Position numbers and translations under genes: made by a program. Below, one piece after another: positions 52,997 through 61,139 of a stretch of 64,000 nucleotides of DNA. Each line of letters begins with the position of its first letter. The stretch's first letter is position 1. The notes below the pieces were generated by a model, which saw only the letters and a list, made by a program, of their open reading frames with translations, did not search any database and was not told where the DNA came from. Source of the DNA: Geothrix oryzae (GTDB taxonomy: Bacteria; Acidobacteriota; Holophagae; Holophagales; Holophagaceae); assembly GCF_030295385.1 (NCBI RefSeq), contig NZ_AP027079.1:2976001-3040000 (forward strand), read 5' to 3'.

Positions 52997-54148
52997 CTAG
53001 GCGTACACCAGCGCAGACCGCACTTCGAGCCGGGCCGCCCGCCACTCCGCCCAGGCCGCCTTCAGCTCCGCGCGGTGGGTCGCCACGGAGGCCCGCCACT
53101 CCGCCTTGGCCTCTCGCCAGGCCTCGGCCCTGGCCAGCCCCTTCGCCCGCCATTCCACCTTCTTCTGGTTCCAGGCCTCGTGGCGGTCATGCAGCGCGGC
53201 CAGGGCGGCATCCAGCTTCAGGCGGGCCGCCACCAGCCGGGCCTGCATGGGGGTGGCGCTGCCGGGGCTGGCCAGGCTGAGCCGCTCGTGGAGGCGCTTT
53301 TCCTCCATGTGGAGCCGGGCCCGGGTCATCGCCGCCGCGGAAACGCGCCGGAACTGCCCCACCAGGCCGAACCAGCCCAGCACATTGAGCAGCCACTTGG
53401 TGGTGTCCCACTGGTACCAGAGGGCCCCGTTGCGGTAGTCCCACTGCCAGAGGTGGTGGAAGTTGTGATAGCCCTCGCCGTAGGTGAGGGGCGCCAGCAG
53501 CCAGTTGTCCCGGGCGGTGTTGGCGTCGGTGTAGGGCCGGCTCCCGAACATGTGGGCCGCGCTGTTGATGAAGAAGGTGGTGTGGTGCGTCATGACGATG
53601 CGCAGCGCCACGCCGAAGACCAGGTGGCCGAGGAGGTTGCCGGTGGCCAGTCCGATGGCCAGCGGGATCGAAGCCACCACGGCCCCGATGAGGAAGTGGT
53701 TCCGGTGCTGCCAGCGCACCAGGGGATCCTTCTCCAGGTCGGCCACCCCGGCCAGCGGCAGGCTCTTGGCCTCCATCACCCAGGTCCAGTGGGCGTACCA
53801 GAAGCCCTTGCCGATCTGGTAGGGGTCCCTCTCGGTGTCCACATGCTGGTGATGCACCCGGTGATCGCTGGCCCACTTCAGGGCCGAGTTCTCAAAGGCG
53901 GCGGCGCCGAAGCACAGGAAGAGGAAGCGCACGGGCCAGGAGGCCTTGTAGGCCCGGTGGCTGAAGAGCCGGTGGTAGCCCCCGCTGATGGAGGTGCCCA
54001 CGAGGAAGATCATGGCCAGGAAGACCAGAGCCTCGCTCCACGCCAGGCCGGAGGTAGCCAGCCGCCAGGGCACCAGCACCAGCGCCGCGGCCAGCGTGCC
54101 CGTCAGGAAAAGCGTGTTGAGCAGATTCCATCGCTTGGGTTGGGGCAT
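52997..54148 (-). CDS. Acyl-CoA/fatty-acid desaturase with C-terminal helical tail
   Basis: Membrane di-iron desaturase of 383 residues. Three His boxes: HRLFSH, HRVHHQH and HNFHH (plus GEGYHNFHH context), typical of delta-9 stearoyl-CoA desaturases. Membrane helices are around 14-60 and 165-200. Residues about 290-383 form an extra Ala/Arg/Trp/Glu-rich helical region with repeated AEWRA-like units (AEWRASVATHRAELKAAWAEWRAARLE), not part of the core family. ATG 54148 with GGAG eight bases upstream is the chosen start. Together with SerA and symporter genes it forms a housekeeping stretch. Confidence 0.9.
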   Translation of the reverse strand: MPQPKRWNLLNTLFLTGTLAAALVLVPWRLATSGLAWSEALVFLAMIFLVGTSISGGYHRLFSHRAYKASWPVRFLFLCFGAAAFENSALKWASDHRVHHQHVDTERDPYQIGKGFWYAHWTWVMEAKSLPLAGVADLEKDPLVRWQHRNHFLIGAVVASIPLAIGLATGNLLGHLVFGVALRIVMTHHTTFFINSAAHMFGSRPYTDANTARDNWLLAPLTYGEGYHNFHHLWQWDYRNGALWYQWDTTKWLLNVLGWFGLVGQFRRVSAAAMTRARLHMEEKRLHERLSLASPGSATPMQARLVAARLKLDAALAALHDRHEAWNQKKVEWRAKGLARAEAWREAKAEWRASVATHRAELKAAWAEWRAARLEVRSALVYA

Positions 54149-54203
54149 TCCATTGACTCCAAAATGAAGCTCAATTCTACCGGAGGTTAGGAAGGGATGT
54201 CCC

Positions 54204-55541
54204 ATGCCAAACTTGCCCCATTCCTATGAGGTTTCTGTGACCGTCAAGCGCCCCTGGTACCGCTCCAGCACTTTCTGGATCTTCGTGGGTCTGCTCATGG
54301 GCGTGGTGCTCGGCGGGTTCCTGCCCCAGGACCAGTACCCCTGGGCCTACGATGCGTTCCGCTTCCTGTCGAAGGCCTTCATCAGCCTCATCAAGGGCCT
54401 GATCGTGCCCCTGCTGCTCTCCACTATCATCGTGGGCATCGCACAAACCGGTGACATCCGGGCCGTGGGCCGCATGGGTGCGAAAGCCCTCATCTATTTC
54501 GAAGTCGTCACCACCCTGGCCCTGTTCATCGGCCTGGGCGTGGCCAACTGGCTGAAGCCCGGCGCCCACCTGCCCATGGACATGGGCGCCCACGCGGCGG
54601 TGGCAGCGGTCAAGGCGAAAACGGGCTGGGAGATCGCCCTCCACATGTTCCCGTCGAACCTCATCCAGCATGCGGCGGAGGGGGACATCCTCCCCGTGGT
54701 GATCTTCGCGACCATCTTCGGCATCGCCCTCACCAAGGTGGGCGAGCGCGGCAAGCCCGTGCTCGCCTTCTTCGATGGCGTGGCCCAGACCATGTTCAAG
54801 TACACGGACTTCGTCATGAAGCTCACGCCCCTCGGGGTCTTCGGCGCCATGGCCTACAATGTGAGCCACATGGCGGCAGGGCACACCGTCAACGGCGCCG
54901 TGATCAAGGGCTGGCCCGCCGTGTTCCACCTCCTCAAGCAGTACAGCCTCCTGGTGGGCAGCCTCTACCTTGCCCTGACCCTGCTGTTCGTCCTGGTCTT
55001 CGTGCCCGTGGCCTGGCTCGCGGGCATCCGCGTCCTCGGCTTCGTGAAGGCCATCAAGGACCCGGCCCTGACCGCCTTCAGCACCGCCAGCAGCGAGGCC
55101 GCCCTGCCCAAGCTCCTGGAGGAAGTGGTGCGCTTCGGCGTCCCGCGCCAGGTGGCCAGCTTCGTCATCCCCACGGGCTACAGCTTCAACCTGGACGGCT
55201 CCACCCTGTATCTGGTGCTGGCCAGCCTCACCATCGCCCAGGCGGCCGGCATCCACATGAGCCTGGGCCAGCAGCTGCTCATGGTGTTCACCTTCATGCT
55301 CACCAGCAAGGGCGTGGCCGGCGTGCCCCGGGCCACCCTGGTCATCATCGCCGCCACCTGCGGCAGCTTCGGCCTGCCGGGCGAGGCGGGCATCGCCATG
55401 CTGTTGGCCGTGGACGAGATCATGGACATGGCCCGCACCACGGTCAATGTCATCGGCAACGGCCTCGCCAGCGTGGTCGTGGCCCGGTGGGAAGGCGTGT
55501 TCGGCACGGACCCCGAGCCCCTCCCCGACCAGGAGCTCTAG
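54204..55541 (+). CDS. Dicarboxylate/amino acid:cation symporter (DAACS), Glu/Asp-like
   Basis: Inner-membrane secondary transporter of 445 residues. Family motifs: KGLIVPLLLSTIIVGI, the HP1 Ser-rich loop FSTASSEAALPKL, the NLDGSTLY substrate region, and DMARTTVNVIGNG near the C-terminus. The Asp of DMART aligns with GltPh Asp394, which binds the amino group, and is replaced by Ser in DctA; this favours glutamate/aspartate rather than C4-dicarboxylates. The following Arg and Asn are conserved. It begins 56 bases after the start of the divergent desaturase. Direct pairing with the CitA-type kinase at the left end is not supported. Confidence 0.88.
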   Translation: MPNLPHSYEVSVTVKRPWYRSSTFWIFVGLLMGVVLGGFLPQDQYPWAYDAFRFLSKAFISLIKGLIVPLLLSTIIVGIAQTGDIRAVGRMGAKALIYFEVVTTLALFIGLGVANWLKPGAHLPMDMGAHAAVAAVKAKTGWEIALHMFPSNLIQHAAEGDILPVVIFATIFGIALTKVGERGKPVLAFFDGVAQTMFKYTDFVMKLTPLGVFGAMAYNVSHMAAGHTVNGAVIKGWPAVFHLLKQYSLLVGSLYLALTLLFVLVFVPVAWLAGIRVLGFVKAIKDPALTAFSTASSEAALPKLLEEVVRFGVPRQVASFVIPTGYSFNLDGSTLYLVLASLTIAQAAGIHMSLGQQLLMVFTFMLTSKGVAGVPRATLVIIAATCGSFGLPGEAGIAMLLAVDEIMDMARTTVNVIGNGLASVVVARWEGVFGTDPEPLPDQEL

Positions 55542-55603
55542 ACGCCACAATCAAGATTCAGCGGATCCGGCCGAAAGAGATCGCATCCTTCCAAGGAGCA
55601 GTC

Positions 55604-56059
55604 ATGAACCGCCGCTTCCTCTCCGCCCTCCTCCTCCCCGCCCTCTGCCTGACCCTGGCCGCCCAGGAGGCCACCCCCGCCGAAACGGAAGGCCTCGTGA
55701 AGGAGGCCATCGCCTTCGCCAAGGCCAATGGCCGGGAGGCGGCCTTCAAGGAGATCACCCGAATCGGTGGCCGGTTCCACAAGCACGGCGGCGAACTCTA
55801 TGTCTTCGTCTACGACATGGACGGGAAGGTGCTCGCCCACGGCCAGGGGGCCTCGAAGGTCGGGGTCAACCAGATGAAGGCCAAGGACCCGGACGGCGTC
55901 GCCTTCGTCGAAGACCGCGTCAAGCTGGCCAAGACCAAGGGCAAGGGCTGGCACGACTACAAATACATGAATCCCAAGGATGGGAAGAAGGAGCCCAAGA
56001 CCAGCTACATCGAGGTCTGGGACGGCCTGATCTTCGGCGCCGGCATCTACAAGAAATAG
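55604..56059 (+). CDS. Exported single-Cache-domain protein, paralog 1
   Basis: A 151-residue secreted protein: signal peptide (FLSALLLPALCLTLAAQ) then a small Cache-type (sCache_2-like) domain with KHGGELYVFVYDMDGKVLAHGQG and KGKGWHDYKYMNPKDGKKE, ending in SYIEVWDGLIFGAGIYKK. The same fold forms ligand sensors of chemoreceptors and kinases, but here it stands alone and may be a periplasmic binding protein. It is one of a tandem pair with identical length, see the next gene. AAGGAG precedes the ATG; an upstream in-frame extension to 55487 was rejected because the signal peptide begins at 55604. Confidence 0.83.
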   Translation: MNRRFLSALLLPALCLTLAAQEATPAETEGLVKEAIAFAKANGREAAFKEITRIGGRFHKHGGELYVFVYDMDGKVLAHGQGASKVGVNQMKAKDPDGVAFVEDRVKLAKTKGKGWHDYKYMNPKDGKKEPKTSYIEVWDGLIFGAGIYKK

Positions 56060-56064
56060 GCCCG

Positions 56065-56096
56065 CCCCCCCCCTGTTTCGGATCTAGCCCCCCCCC
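56065..56096. other. Two nine-base C tracts between the Cache paralogs
   Basis: C9 runs at 56065-56073 and 56088-56096 lie in the 133-base gap between the two paralogs. They are the longest homopolymers in this part of the window and sit outside coding sequence. They could be slippage-prone sites or sequencing artefacts. Confidence 0.7.
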
Positions 56097-56192
56097 GCAT
56101 AGGGGACGGGCAATCCTCCCGGGGGACCCGCCGACATCCTTCAACCTTCCATAGAATCCTGCCGAAAGATGAATCTCATCCAAGGAGGACCC

Positions 56193-56648
56193 ATGCGACC
56201 GAACCTCGCCGCCCTGCTCTGCCTTCCCGTGATCTGCATGCCCATGGCCGCCCAGAACGCCACTCCCGCCGAGGCGGAAGCCCTGGTGAAGGAGGCCATC
56301 GCCTATGCCAAGACCCACGGCAAGGACGCCGCCTGCAAGGAGATCACCCGGCCCGACGGCTCGCTGCGCAAACATGGCGGTGAGCTCTATGTCTTCGTCA
56401 ACACCATGGATGGAAAGAACCTTGCTCACGGCATGGGGGCGAGGTTCGTGGGCGCCGACCAGTCGAAGGCGAAGGACCCCGATGGCGTGGAGTACATGCA
56501 GGAACGAATCAAGCTGGCCAAGACCAAGGGCAAGGGTTGGCACGAGTACAAGTACCTGAACCCCAAGACGGGCAAGAAGGAAACCAAGGCCAGCTACATC
56601 GAGGTCTGGGACGGCCTGATCTTCGGCGCCGGCATCTACAAGAAATAG
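56193..56648 (+). CDS. Exported single-Cache-domain protein, paralog 2
   Basis: A 151-residue secreted protein that aligns with paralog 1 without gaps; the last 30 residues are almost identical (IYKK end, WDGLIFGAG). The signal peptide reads LAALLCLPVICMPMAAQ. Conserved positions include KHGGELYVFV, MDGK-LAHG-GA and KTKGKGWHEYKYLNPK. Differences concentrate in residues 45-60 and 78-95, where ligand contacts would lie, suggesting changed specificity. GGAGGACCC precedes the ATG at 56193; the 5' region is also duplicated (GCCGAAAGA... CATCC/ATCC-AAGGAG). Function unknown. Confidence 0.83.
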   Translation: MRPNLAALLCLPVICMPMAAQNATPAEAEALVKEAIAYAKTHGKDAACKEITRPDGSLRKHGGELYVFVNTMDGKNLAHGMGARFVGADQSKAKDPDGVEYMQERIKLAKTKGKGWHEYKYLNPKTGKKETKASYIEVWDGLIFGAGIYKK

Positions 56649-56749
56649 GCCCGGCCTCCCCCGAACCGTCCTTGTCCCATGAGGCCCTCGCCGCTATGGT
56701 GAGGGATTCCCTTTACGCCGACTTGGATCCGAACCCGACGGGGGACGCC

Positions 56750-58345
56750 ATGAAGATCATCGTGACCGACGAGGTGACCGGCGAGGGTCTAGCCCTCCTG
56801 AGGGAGGATCCGCGCATCAGCCTCGATGTCCGGCTGGGCCTGTCCATCGAGGCCCTCCATGCCTGCATCGGCGAGTACGACGCCATCATCACCCGCAGCG
56901 GCACCACCGTGGACAGGGCCCTGCTGGACGCCGCCACGAACCTGAAGATCGTGGCCCGGGCCGGCGTCGGCATCGACAATGTGGATGTGGACTACGCCAG
57001 TTCCAAGGGCGTGATCGTGGTGAATGCCCCCTTCGGCAACACCAACAGCGCGGCCGAGCACACCCTGGCCCTCCTGCTGTCCGCCTGCCGGCATGTGCCT
57101 GCGGCCAACGCCAGCCTGAAGGGCGGCGAGTGGAAGCGGGCGAAGTTCACCGGCGTCGAGTTGAAGGGCAAGGTCGCGGGCGTCATCGGCCTGGGCAAGG
57201 TGGGCGGCCGGGTGGCCACGCGGCTCAAGGCCTTCGAGTGCGAGGTGCTGGGCTGCGATCCCTACATCAGCGCCAAGCGGGCCCATGACCTGGGGGTGCG
57301 CCTGGTGGATCTCGCCGACCTCTGCCGCAGCTGCGACATCCTCACGGTGCACACGCCCCTGAACGAGGAGACCAGGGGCATGATCGGCCCCGATCAGCTG
57401 GCCCTCATGAAGGAGGGCATCATCCTCCTCAATGTGGCCCGGGGCGGCATCCTGGACGAACCGGCCCTGCTGGCGGCCCTCCAGTCCGGCCAGGTGAGCC
57501 TGGCGGCCGTGGATGTGTGGTCCGAGGAGCCTCCCAAATCCGAGGTGCTCAAGGCCCTCATCGCCCAGGAGCGCCTGGTGGTGACGCCGCACCTGGGGGC
57601 CAACACCCAGGAGGCCCAGGTCAATGTGGCCATCGATGTGTCGAAGGAGATCCTCGCCTACCTGGACCGCGCCCCCCTGGAGAACGCCGTGAACCTGCCG
57701 CGCTTCGATCCGGCCGTCATGGACCAGATGCGTCCCTACTTCAAGCTCATGGCCGTCCTCGGCGAGTTCGGCCTCCAGCTCATGAAGGGCAACCTGGACC
57801 GGGTCACCTTCGGGTTCAGCGGCGCCATCGCCCACCTCGACTGCTCCCCGCTCACGGTGAGCGGCCTGGCTGCCCTCCTGGGCCGCGTGGCGGACCAGCC
57901 CGTGAACATGGTCAACGCGGGCCTCGTGGCCGAACGCATGGGCCTGGTCGTGGAGGAGCGCAAGTCCACCCTGGGCGGGGCCTTCTCCAACCTGGTGACC
58001 CTGACCCTGGAGGGCCCGGGCGGCGCCCGGACCGTGTCCGGCACGCTCTTCGAAGGCACCCCCCGCATCGTGGGGCTCCGCGATTACGCCATGGACTTCA
58101 TGCCCGAGGAGCACATGCTCCTGCTGAGCTACGCCGACCGCCCCGGCATGATCGGGAAGATCGGCACCGTGCTGGGCCAGCACGACATCAACATCGCGTT
58201 CATGAACCTGGGCCGCCGCGAGCGGAAGGGCGAGGCCATGGTGGTGCTCTCGGTGGACTCCCCGGTTCCGGCCCCGGTCCTCGAGGAGTTGCGGAAGGCC
58301 ACCGAGGCCACCTTCATCCAGGCCCTGCACCTGCCTTCGGCCTGA
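56750..58345 (+). CDS. serA: D-3-phosphoglycerate dehydrogenase (long form with ACT)
   Basis: First step of serine synthesis. The 531-residue protein has substrate and NAD domains (RAGVGIDNVDV, GLGKVGGRVATRL), catalytic NVARGGILDE, and TPHLGANTQEAQVNVA with the catalytic His. An allosteric-substrate-binding domain (about 320-450) and a C-terminal ACT domain (about 455-531, LLSYADRPGMIGKIGTVLGQHDINIAFMNLGRRERKGEAM) indicate serine feedback inhibition. The ATG at 56750 is chosen; the ORF extends upstream into the Cache paralog. A hairpin repeat (R4) starts five bases after its stop. Confidence 0.96.
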   Translation: MKIIVTDEVTGEGLALLREDPRISLDVRLGLSIEALHACIGEYDAIITRSGTTVDRALLDAATNLKIVARAGVGIDNVDVDYASSKGVIVVNAPFGNTNSAAEHTLALLLSACRHVPAANASLKGGEWKRAKFTGVELKGKVAGVIGLGKVGGRVATRLKAFECEVLGCDPYISAKRAHDLGVRLVDLADLCRSCDILTVHTPLNEETRGMIGPDQLALMKEGIILLNVARGGILDEPALLAALQSGQVSLAAVDVWSEEPPKSEVLKALIAQERLVVTPHLGANTQEAQVNVAIDVSKEILAYLDRAPLENAVNLPRFDPAVMDQMRPYFKLMAVLGEFGLQLMKGNLDRVTFGFSGAIAHLDCSPLTVSGLAALLGRVADQPVNMVNAGLVAERMGLVVEERKSTLGGAFSNLVTLTLEGPGGARTVSGTLFEGTPRIVGLRDYAMDFMPEEHMLLLSYADRPGMIGKIGTVLGQHDINIAFMNLGRRERKGEAMVVLSVDSPVPAPVLEELRKATEATFIQALHLPSA

Positions 58346-58350
58346 CGCGG

Positions 58351-58439
58351 TCCGGGGGGGGGACCGCCTGCTCGCTGACGCTCGCGAAGCCCCCCCGGAG
58401 TCCCCCACCGTGCGGCAGGGCCAAGCCCTGCCGCACGGT
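58351..58439 (+). repeat. Bipartite hairpin repeat, copy R4
   Basis: G9 run (58354-58362, TCCGGGGGGGGG) pairs with C7 run (58390-58396) closed by CCGGA. The second hairpin is a perfect 15-base-pair stem ACCGTGCGGCAGGGC (58407-58421) / GCCCTGCCGCACGGT (58425-58439) with loop CAA. It shares the 15-mer GGGGACCGCCTGCTC with R5 but has a wholly different second stem. Confidence 0.9.
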
Positions 58440-58467
58440 CTGCCATCATGGAGAGGTGGAGGCCTCT

Positions 58468-59118
58468 TTGAAACTCATCGCCTGGGACTTCGACGGCACG
58501 CTGGTGGACAGCCGCCCCCTCATCGAGGCCGGCATGGCCCACGCTCTGGATGCCCTGGGCCAGCCCCGATCCGTCATGGCCGAATGGCTGAAGTATGTCG
58601 GCCTGCCCGTGGAGGCCGGCATCCGGAACACCTTCGGCCCGCTGGGCCTGGACAACGACACCGTCCTGAAGGCCTACCGCAGCTTCGGCCACCTCGAACA
58701 CGAGCACCTGCTCCAGCCCTTCGAGGGCATTCCCGAGCTGCTGGACGAGCTCCGGGCCAGGGGCCAGCGCATGGGCGTGGCCACCTCCAAGCGGACAGCC
58801 CCCCTCCTGCGCCAGATGGCCCGGTGGGGCTGGGAGGCCTACTTCGACCCCATCATCACCCCCGACGATGTCACCCACGGCAAGCCTCATCCTGAGTCCC
58901 TGCAGCTGATGCAGACCCGAACGGGCCTCGCCGCCGAGGACATCCTCATGGTGGGCGACACCCCCTTCGACCTGGACATGGCCAAGGCCGCCGGGGTGCC
59001 CAGCCTGGCCGTGGGCCACGGCTTCTACCCCGAGGAGGCCCTGGCCGCCTGCGGCCCCCGGGCCTATGCGCCGGACACGGCCGCCCTGAGGGACATCCTC
59101 CTGGCCTGGAGTGAGTGA
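58468..59118 (+). CDS. HAD-superfamily phosphatase, phosphoglycolate-phosphatase-like
   Basis: A 216-residue HAD enzyme. Motif I is AWDFDGTLVDS, motif II VATSKRTAP, motif III KPHPE and motif IV DILMVGDTPFDLDMAKAAG. It has a four-helix cap of the C1 type (residues 15-80), typical of phosphoglycolate phosphatase and beta-phosphoglucomutase relatives. Substrate unassigned. A TTG start at 58468 is favoured, because GGAGG lies five bases before it; the GTG at 58456 is an alternative. It is flanked by hairpin repeats on both sides. Confidence 0.88.
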   Translation: MKLIAWDFDGTLVDSRPLIEAGMAHALDALGQPRSVMAEWLKYVGLPVEAGIRNTFGPLGLDNDTVLKAYRSFGHLEHEHLLQPFEGIPELLDELRARGQRMGVATSKRTAPLLRQMARWGWEAYFDPIITPDDVTHGKPHPESLQLMQTRTGLAAEDILMVGDTPFDLDMAKAAGVPSLAVGHGFYPEEALAACGPRAYAPDTAALRDILLAWSE

Positions 59119-59123
59119 TGCTG

Positions 59124-59198
59124 TCCCGGGGGGACCGCCTGCTCATGTCCCCCCCGGGATCCCCTGCCGCAGCCTCAGGCGAAGCCTGAGGCTGCGGC
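59124..59198 (+). repeat. Bipartite hairpin repeat, copy R5
   Basis: First stem TCCCGGGGGGAC (59124-59135) with GTCCCCCCCGGGA (59147-59159). Second perfect 15-base-pair stem GCCGCAGCCTCAGGC (59166-59180) / GCCTGAGGCTGCGGC (59184-59198), loop GAA. Lies between the HAD phosphatase stop and the moaC start. Confidence 0.9.
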
Positions 59199-59222
59199 CT
59201 TCCTCCTCGATCAGGAGCCGGC

Positions 59223-59723
59223 ATGGCTGAACTCACGCACCTCGATCCCGAAGGCCGCCCCCAGATGGTGGATGTCTCCGCCAAGGCCGTGACCCGGCGG
59301 ATGGCCGTGGCGGCCGGCTACCTGGAACTGGATGCCCCGGCGGCCGAGGCCTTGTCCAGGGGCGGCGGCCCCAAGGGCGACCCCTGGTCCGTGGCCCGCA
59401 TCGGCGCGGTGGGGGGGGTCAAGCGCACCTCGGACCTGATCCCCCTGGCCCACCCCCTGGCCATCGAAGCCGTGGAGGTGGCCCACCACTGGGACCCCGC
59501 CACCCGTCGCGCCTGGCTCCGGGTGTCCGTGAGCTGCGAGGGCCGGACGGGCATCGAGATGGAAGCCCTGGCCGGCGTCACCGTGGGTTTGCTGGTGCTC
59601 TACGACATGCTCAAGGCCGTGAGCCACGGCATGGCCGTCGGCCCGGCCCGGCTCCTCCGGAAGGAGGGGGGGCGCCGGGGCACCGTCACCCTGCCCTGGG
59701 AGGGATGCCCCTGGGCGCCCTGA
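59223..59723 (+). CDS. moaC: Cyclic pyranopterin monophosphate synthase MoaC
   Basis: Second step of molybdenum cofactor synthesis. The 166-residue protein has MVDVSAKAVTRRMAVAAG, KRTSDLIPLAHPL (Ala in place of the usual Cys of the LCHPL motif), the active-site region GRTGIEMEALAGVTVGLLVLYDMLKAVSHGM, and RLLRKEGG. The length matches the family. No other moa gene is near. ATG 59223 has GGAG five bases upstream. Confidence 0.95.
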   Translation: MAELTHLDPEGRPQMVDVSAKAVTRRMAVAAGYLELDAPAAEALSRGGGPKGDPWSVARIGAVGGVKRTSDLIPLAHPLAIEAVEVAHHWDPATRRAWLRVSVSCEGRTGIEMEALAGVTVGLLVLYDMLKAVSHGMAVGPARLLRKEGGRRGTVTLPWEGCPWAP

Positions 59724-59944
59724 GCCGGACCTGCCAGGTCGGGCATTCCAGGTCCCTCTCCCCTCGACCCTCCCCACATCGGGGCGGGCTCCCGAGCCAG
59801 TTGGAAAACATTTGCATGTTCAAGGCCGCCTCGACCCGGTAGGATGAGTCTTGACTGTTCCTATTCATCACTGACCCGGGGTCACGACCCCCCCAAGGAG
59901 GCCTAGCGAAGCAGGCTTTTCCGTTCCAGCCGGGAGTTACCCCC
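59724..59944. other. Intergenic region with palindromes
   Basis: This 221-base gap between moaC and the LysM-M23 gene contains a small inverted repeat GACCTGCCAGGTC (about 59730) and TGACCC-G-GGGTCA (59872-59884), a perfect 6+6 palindrome that could be an operator. A TTGACT at 59851-59856 has no convincing -10 at the usual distance. No RNA gene was recognised. Confidence 0.5.
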
Positions 59945-61030
59945 ATGCGTCTTGCCGCCCTGACCCTCGTTCTCGCGTCCCTCAGCCTCGGCCTTCAGGC
60001 CGCTCCGAAACGGACCTCCAAGAAGACCTCCCCGCGACCCGTCGCCCGCCAGGCAGCCCGCCTGGAAGAGGGTTCGGTGCATGTGATGCGCAAGGGCGAG
60101 ACCGCTGCGGCGGTCGCCCGAGCCACCGGCTTGAGCCTGGCGGAGTTGAAGGCCCTGAATCCCGGCCGGAACCTCGGCAGGCTCGCCGTCGGAGATCGCC
60201 TGAAGGTGCCGGCCCCCCGGTCGGCGGCGCCCGCCCTCGCGGAAGCCGTGCCCGCGGAGGCCCCGGCTGCTCCGGCGCTCGTTTCCCGGCCCGCCCTGGC
60301 GGCCCTGCCGGTCTCCCCGGTCGTCTCCCCCGCCCCCATGCCGCACCTCGAGCGGCTCCTGCCCTATCAGGTGCGGGCCGCGGTCCCGACCCTGGGCCCC
60401 GTGGCCTCCGCCCACAGCGAGACCCACCAGACCCCCGGAACGCCCTCGCAGCTCCTCGCCCGCATGCAGTCCGTCCTCCCCCCGGTCAGCGAGGCCGAGT
60501 TGAAGGCCCTGCTGCCCACCTTCGCCCCCGCCGATCCGGAACGCCTGGACCTGCTCTGGCCCGTGGAGACCCGGACGATCAGCTCCGCCTGGGGCCCCCG
60601 GATGCGCACCAAGACCGTGCGCGTGAAGAACCAGCGCAAGAAGCGGGTTCGCTACAAGGGTCGCCACCGGGGCATCGACCTGACCGCCCCCGTCGGCGCC
60701 GCCGTCTTCGCCGCCCTCGACGGGCAGGTGATCATGGCCGGCCGGCACAAGCAGTACGGCAACTATGTGGTGGTCGATCACGGCAATGGGGTTGCCACCC
60801 TGTATGCCCACCACAAGCTGAACCTGGTCCAGGAAGGCGACATCGTCCGCCGGGGCCAGAAGATCGCGGAAGTCGGCCGGACCGGGAACGCCACGGGGCC
60901 CCACCTCCACTTCGAGCTCAAGGTCGACGGGCTCCAGCGGAACCCCCTGCCGGTCCTCAACGACGAAGAGGAGATCTCCTCCGAACTCGCCGCCCAGAAC
61001 ACCCTGATCGGAGCCGGCGCGCGGCGCTGA
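59945..61030 (+). CDS. LysM-M23 peptidoglycan endopeptidase
   Basis: A 361-residue exported protein. Signal peptide (LTLVLASLSLGLQAAP), LysM domain (VMRKGETAAAVARATGLSLAELKALNPGRN, about 45-95), a Pro/Ala-rich linker and a C-terminal M23 domain (about 225-335). Zinc and catalytic motifs are intact: HRGIDLTAP, YAHHKL and HLHFEL. Gap AWGPRMR and QYGNYVVVDHGNGV are typical of active LytM enzymes. It should bind peptidoglycan and cut cross-bridges, in contrast to the inactive EnvC-like protein at 32178. Confidence 0.93.
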   Translation: MRLAALTLVLASLSLGLQAAPKRTSKKTSPRPVARQAARLEEGSVHVMRKGETAAAVARATGLSLAELKALNPGRNLGRLAVGDRLKVPAPRSAAPALAEAVPAEAPAAPALVSRPALAALPVSPVVSPAPMPHLERLLPYQVRAAVPTLGPVASAHSETHQTPGTPSQLLARMQSVLPPVSEAELKALLPTFAPADPERLDLLWPVETRTISSAWGPRMRTKTVRVKNQRKKRVRYKGRHRGIDLTAPVGAAVFAALDGQVIMAGRHKQYGNYVVVDHGNGVATLYAHHKLNLVQEGDIVRRGQKIAEVGRTGNATGPHLHFELKVDGLQRNPLPVLNDEEEISSELAAQNTLIGAGARR

Positions 61031-61139
61031 ACTTCCACCCCGCCCGCGGCACTGGAAGGAAGCGCCTGCCCCCATCCCGGCGCGGGATCGGCTCTGGGCG
61101 CCATGCTAGACTTGATCCTTTCGCCGTTTTGAGGTGGTC

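Noticed and set aside
54204-55541. Calling the symporter DctA and linking it to the CitA-type kinase at 532
   Set aside because: The DMART motif keeps the Asp that binds amino groups, absent in DctA, and the genes are 52 kb apart.
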